From CAZCPB01 sp964500365 (GTDB lineage: Bacteria > Planctomycetota > Phycisphaerae > Phycisphaerales > UBA1924): a DNA stretch of 9,514 nt. This document shows, piece by piece, positions 6,368 to 9,514 of the stretch. How positions within the stretch are numbered: the first letter of the stretch is position 1; the number at the start of each line of letters is the position of its first letter. The notes under the pieces were generated by a model. The model made no database searches and was not told where the DNA came from. It was given only the letters and a program-made list of their open reading frames with translations. The stretch covers positions 1 to 9,514 of the forward strand of contig CAZCPB010000177.1 of the NCBI GenBank assembly GCA_964500365.1, given 5' to 3'. The position numbers and the translations under genes are program-made.

Positions 6368-7188
6368 GGGCGCGGCTTCCTGACCGCGAACTTCAGGCCC
6401 GACCAGGTCTCGTCGACGGCGCAGACCTTGAAATCGACGATGCCCGTCGGGAGCGCGGCGTCGCGGATCACGTCTTCGGTAAGGTCGCTCTCGACGCCGG
6501 AGGTTTTCTTCGGCCACGAGATCCAGAGCCCGTCGCGCCCGATCGCCGCGCGGACGGCCTTGAGCCGCTTCACAAGGTCGCGACGGCTCGTGACGAACCA
6601 GACGATGAGGTCGGCGGGCTTGCGGAGGTCGGCGCGGAACGTGACGCCGGCGGGGAGCGGTTCGAGCGTGTGTTCAAAGCCGCGCGGCGCTTCGAGCAGG
6701 GCGACGACGGCGTTCTCCTTGATCCCGAGCTTTTTCGCGAGGGGCGTGCCCGAGTACGGCCCGGACCTCGAGACGGGGACGACGGGGTCGCCCGGCGGGT
6801 TGGACATGGCGCGCCGGGCCGCGGGCGCGACGTCGTCCCACTCCGTATAGACGGCGTCGGGGACATCGTGCTTGAGGCGGTCGAGCTTCCCGGGTGCTCC
6901 GCCGACGAAGACCAGCGGGATGCGGCGGGTGCCCTTGGACTGGCGGAGCGCCATCGCGACGGCGCGCCCGTGGCTGGGGAGTCGCGTGAGGTCGATCACG
7001 ATCGCGTCGGGCGGGTCGGCGCGGAGGGACTTCATGCCCGCGCCGTCGGCGGAAAGCGTTTCAACCGTGAAGCCGGCGCGCTCCAGCTGGCGCGAGCGTT
7101 CCGCGCGCTCGGCGTCGTTCCAGTGGGCGAGGGCCAGACGCGCGGCCCGGGGCTTTGCTGCTCGAGGCGGTGTGGCTGAGGAGGGCAT
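6364..7188 (-). CDS. Degenerate receiver-like domain fused to DUF3052
   Basis: A 274-aa protein of unknown function. Residues ~15-128 have the alternating strand/helix pattern of a response-regulator receiver domain. D66, in A-I-V-I-D-L, sits where the phospho-acceptor Asp would be, but the N-terminal acidic pair, the strand-4 Thr/Ser and the Lys before strand 5 are not recognisable, so phosphorylation is doubtful. Residues ~143-270 match DUF3052: P-Y-S-G-T-P-L-A-K-K-L-G-I-K opens it, with L-W-I-S-W-P-K-K (221-228), D-L-T-E-D-V-I-R (235-242) and K-V-C-A-V-D-E-T-W-S-G-L (254-265) following. DUF3052 proteins I know of are mostly small and stand-alone. The ATG at 7188 is the first in-frame start after the VWA stop, but no good Shine-Dalgarno precedes it. 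The gene starts 40 bases after the VWA gene and overlaps truD by 4 bases, suggesting co-expression. Confidence 0.85.
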   Translation of the reverse strand: MPSSATPPRAAKPRAARLALAHWNDAERAERSRQLERAGFTVETLSADGAGMKSLRADPPDAIVIDLTRLPSHGRAVAMALRQSKGTRRIPLVFVGGAPGKLDRLKHDVPDAVYTEWDDVAPAARRAMSNPPGDPVVPVSRSGPYSGTPLAKKLGIKENAVVALLEAPRGFEHTLEPLPAGVTFRADLRKPADLIVWFVTSRRDLVKRLKAVRAAIGRDGLWISWPKKTSGVESDLTEDVIRDAALPTGIVDFKVCAVDETWSGLKFAVRKPRP

Positions 7189-7228
7189 GGCGGTTGCTTT
7201 GGTCGGGGCCGCTCGGCACGAACGACCG

Positions 7229-8926
7229 CTACGCGATGATCCTCCGGCGCCGGCTGACGTAGTCCCAGAGGACGAAGCGGTCGAGGTCGCGCCCGCCGGT
7301 GAAGAAGACGCGGCCTTGCGTCGCCTCGGCCATCCGGTGCGCGAAGGCGACATCGTCGGAGGACTGCGACCACGAGGGGAGCAGGAAGATGTTGATCGTG
7401 ATGTTCTCGCGGCGGCACTGCATCGCCTCGCGCATCGTGGCGCGCTCGGTGAGCGGGTCGGGCGGGTAGAGCAGGTAGAGGTGCTGGCCCTCGAAGTGCG
7501 CCGTGGGGAGCCCGTCGGTGATCAGCACGACCTGGCGGTTGGGCGTGTCCTGCGAGCCCAGCAGCTGGCGGGCGAGCTGGAGCCCGCGCTGGATGTTGGT
7601 GAAGTGCTGCGGCAGCGCCGATTCCGACGCGTCGGGGCGCGACATGTCGGCGCGCAGGCGGACCACGGGCTGGTGGATGGAGACGGGGCGCGGCAGCAGG
7701 CCCGCGATCTCCGCCGCGGGGCGGAGGCGGGCCAGCGAGTAGAGCTCGATGAACCGCAGGTAGTCGCCGGGGTACTCGCGCTTGATGAGGGCATCGAGCC
7801 CCAGGGCCATGCGCTTTACGTTGATGTACTGGCCGTCGTAGCGCATCGAGCCCGACATGTCCATGAGGACGGCGGTGGCGCACCGGGGGTTGTTGCGGGT
7901 GTCGTGGATCAGGATGTCGCCGGCGCGGACCTCGGCCCGCCCCGCGCGGACCATCGCGTTGACGAGCGAGCCCGTCACGTCCATCGACGACGCGGCGTCG
8001 CCGAACTCGTAGGGCCGCGTGCGCTGGAGCTCGACGACGCCCTCGCCCGAGATCGGCCCCTGGTGTCGGCCGCTGCGCGCGGCGTCGAGGTCGCCGAAGA
8101 CCTCCGAGAGCAGGCGCGACTGGAAGAGGGCCATGGCCGCGGGCGTGAGCTGGAAGCCCGCGCTGGACCGCTCGAGCCCCTGGAGCTCGGCCTGGGCGCG
8201 GAGGAACTCTCCGACTCTCTTCTGCAGGTCGGTGAGGTTCTCGATGTCCTGGGGCTGCGCGAACTCCGAGAGGGCATCGAGGTCGATGACCGCGAGCACC
8301 GCGTTCTTCATCGCCTCCTTGATCTGCTCGATGAGCCGGTCGATCGCTTCGAGCTCTTCCTTGATCGCCAGGGCCTGCTCGACGGTCATGGGCTCGCGCC
8401 CGGTGAACTCGTACTTCCCGGCGAGCTGTTCGACCTGGTAGCGGGCGGCGAGGGCCTCGATCACCTTCATGAGGCGCTGCGCGAAAGGCGACGTGTCATC
8501 GCCGAGGCGGAACCAGAGGCGCTCGAGGTCGCGGATCTGCTCCTCGCGGACCCGCTTTTCGAAGGACTCGCGGACATTGGGCGGCGGGTCGGCGCGTCCT
8601 GCCGCGGCGCGGAACGCCTCGCCCGCGGCCCGGCGTGCACGCTCGGTCTCGTAGGTCGAAAGGATCTTGCGCTTTCGCTCCTCGAGCATGGCCAGGAGCG
8701 CTTCGAGGCTTGGTCCGAGGCCGGCGATCTGCGATGGGTCGATGCGGACAGCGCGGGCGAGTTCCTCTTCGGTGAGGCGCCGCAACGAGCCGTGGGCGAG
8801 CATGTGATTCATTGCCGCGCCCGCGATGTCGGGGGGCGGGGCGGTGGGTGAGGGGAAGGCCTTGGGGTCGTAGCCGAGGTAGGTGTGGACGATGCCGCCG
8901 GGGAGGTTGGCGCGTGGGGGAGCCAT
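7229..8926 (-). CDS. VWA-domain protein (COG4867-like)
   Basis: A 565-aa protein, apparently cytoplasmic: no signal peptide or membrane helix. The first ~340 residues are mostly charged helices, including coiled-coil-like stretches at ~73-140 and ~180-250. The C-terminal VWA domain (~348-552) has an intact metal-ion-dependent adhesion site: D-M-S-G-S (356-360), T443 in H-F-T-N-I-Q-R-G-L, and I-T-D-G (469-472, D471). Overall order, including R-P-Y-E-F-G-D (304-310) and Y-P-P-D-P (487-491), matches the family I know as COG4867. Relatives commonly sit beside a MoxR/magnesium-chelatase-type AAA+ ATPase and are thought to act with it in chaperone or metal-insertion roles; here that is inference. 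The ATG at 8926 is chosen because an earlier in-frame start (TTG at 8986) would translate the heptamer repeat. No clear Shine-Dalgarno precedes 8926. Likely first gene of a set with the DUF3052 protein and truD. Confidence 0.9.
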   Translation of the reverse strand: MAPPRANLPGGIVHTYLGYDPKAFPSPTAPPPDIAGAAMNHMLAHGSLRRLTEEELARAVRIDPSQIAGLGPSLEALLAMLEERKRKILSTYETERARRAAGEAFRAAAGRADPPPNVRESFEKRVREEQIRDLERLWFRLGDDTSPFAQRLMKVIEALAARYQVEQLAGKYEFTGREPMTVEQALAIKEELEAIDRLIEQIKEAMKNAVLAVIDLDALSEFAQPQDIENLTDLQKRVGEFLRAQAELQGLERSSAGFQLTPAAMALFQSRLLSEVFGDLDAARSGRHQGPISGEGVVELQRTRPYEFGDAASSMDVTGSLVNAMVRAGRAEVRAGDILIHDTRNNPRCATAVLMDMSGSMRYDGQYINVKRMALGLDALIKREYPGDYLRFIELYSLARLRPAAEIAGLLPRPVSIHQPVVRLRADMSRPDASESALPQHFTNIQRGLQLARQLLGSQDTPNRQVVLITDGLPTAHFEGQHLYLLYPPDPLTERATMREAMQCRRENITINIFLLPSWSQSSDDVAFAHRMAEATQGRVFFTGGRDLDRFVLWDYVSRRRRIIA

Positions 8927-8952
8927 CGCGAGATTGTTCGCCGGGGGGGAGG

Positions 8953-8995
8953 CGCAAGGCGCAAAAACGCAAAGCACAAAACGCAAAGCGCAAAT
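8953..8995. repeat. Heptamer tandem repeat (CGCAAAG type), six units
   Basis: Six back-to-back units on the plus strand: CGCAAGG, CGCAAAAA (one extra A), CGCAAAG, CACAAAA, CGCAAAG, CGCAAAT. On the minus strand this reads as repeated (C/T)TTTGCG. The tract ends 26 bases before the proposed VWA start, in that gene's leader or promoter. It is A-richer than everything around it. It could be a protein-binding array, a leader element, or a slippage-prone simple repeat. Confidence 0.8.
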
Positions 8996-9514
8996 CGGAG
9001 AGGTGCGTGCGTGGCGGTGGCGTGTGGATGCGCGGCACGGACGAAGCGCTGGAGACGACGATCACGGTGGGCGGGCCTGGGCCGTGGCGACGAGAGGTTC
9101 GAGGGTCTCTTCAGGGTGCGGGGGTGGTGTCGCGCTTCCGGGCGTGCCGCTCGCGGGGTTCCACCCCCGTCTACGGGCGATCGCGCTTTCGACCGGAGGT
9201 GCGAGGATGGTGGCGAAGTTCAGGACGGCGGAGTGGCACCGGGCACGTTCGACGGGGGTTGCGAAGGCGGCGGGGGATGAGCGCGTGGGGGACGCGGTCG
9301 GTTCCGGGCTGTCGTTCGCGGCCGGGTGGACTGGAACGAAGTCCGGGAGTTGAGATTCCGGATGGGGTACCGGGCCCGGCGCGGACGTGAGTGCGGGTTC
9401 GGATGGTGTGAGCTCGCGTGCCTGCGAGCGCGCCGCGGGTGGCGTGCTGACGGCCGGTGTGCGTGGCGTGAAGCGCGCGAGGTGGAAGAGCGCGCTCGCC
9501 GCGCGGAGCACGTG
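8996..9514. other. 519-base stretch without a gene I can support
   Basis: Several frames are open on both strands, as expected at this G+C. The longest on the minus strand (9511-9062, 149 codons from a GTG, open to the window edge) is Pro/Ala/Ser/Thr-rich with no domain. Roughly a quarter of its third positions are A or T, clearly more than in neighbouring genes, so I judge it probably non-coding. Its first ~15 codons do have gene-like third positions, so a C-terminus entering from the right edge is possible. At 9154-9177, GGGGT-TCC-ACCCC (9155-9167) and CCCGT-CT-ACGGG (9166-9177) form short hairpins that overlap by two bases. The VWA promoter is probably in this stretch, but no clear -10/-35 pair was found. 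Confidence 0.5.

Noticed and set aside
5114..6850. A 578-codon plus-strand open frame opposite truD and the DUF3052 gene
   Set aside because: The opposite strand carries intact, motif-bearing genes; this frame has none.
7201..7227. Possible hairpin (GGTCG with CGACC) between the VWA and DUF3052 genes
   Set aside because: Only five base pairs around a 17-base loop with no T-run; easily chance at this G+C.
6872..8851. A 659-codon plus-strand open frame opposite the VWA gene
   Set aside because: Mirror frame of the VWA gene, whose MIDAS motifs establish the coding strand.
8927..8986. N-terminal extension of the VWA protein from a TTG at 8986
   Set aside because: The added residues come mainly from translating the heptamer repeat and look nothing like the family's N-terminus.
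9062..9511. A 149-codon minus-strand frame at the right edge
   Set aside because: Pro/Ala-rich with no domain, and weaker third-position G+C bias than the real genes. It is described under the 8996-9514 stretch as unresolved, not called as a gene.

Overview
The window is about 70% G+C and reads as a piece of a planctomycete chromosome, most likely Phycisphaerae. Three things point there: a Hanks-type Ser/Thr kinase with one membrane helix and a long TPR tail, a secreted protein ending in a pair of dockerin-like EF-hand loops with the terminal '-GC' seen in many Phycisphaerales exported proteins, and very high third-position G+C. This placement is inferred from protein style; no rRNA or other marker is present.

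Layout, left to right. Bases 2-136 (+) are the last 44 codons of a succinate dehydrogenase iron-sulfur subunit, followed by a hairpin. A possible 52-aa small protein (172-330, -) converges on it. A 933-aa membrane Ser/Thr kinase with TPRs (458-3259, -) is transcribed away from a 535-aa secreted lysyl oxidase-family protein (3513-5120, +). They share a 253-bp divergent intergenic region holding an exact 15-bp direct repeat and a candidate sigma70-like promoter. Converging on the lysyl oxidase gene is a minus-strand set of three genes, in transcription order: a von Willebrand factor A (VWA) protein (7229-8926), a degenerate receiver-like/DUF3052 fusion (6364-7188), and the tRNA pseudouridine synthase TruD (5159-6367). 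The last two overlap by 4 bases (ATGA). A heptamer tandem repeat lies just upstream of the VWA gene, and the rightmost ~520 bases hold no gene I can support.

How the genes relate. The kinase and lysyl oxidase are divergent neighbours and may share regulation, but no functional link is visible. The VWA-DUF3052-TruD set looks like one transcription unit. VWA proteins of this kind usually work with a MoxR/chelatase-type AAA+ ATPase, which is not in this window. The most notable item is the lysyl oxidase: it keeps the three copper-binding histidines and both the Lys and Tyr that form the LTQ cofactor, and it carries bacterial PPC and dockerin-like modules. No mobile element, CRISPR array, tRNA or rRNA was seen.
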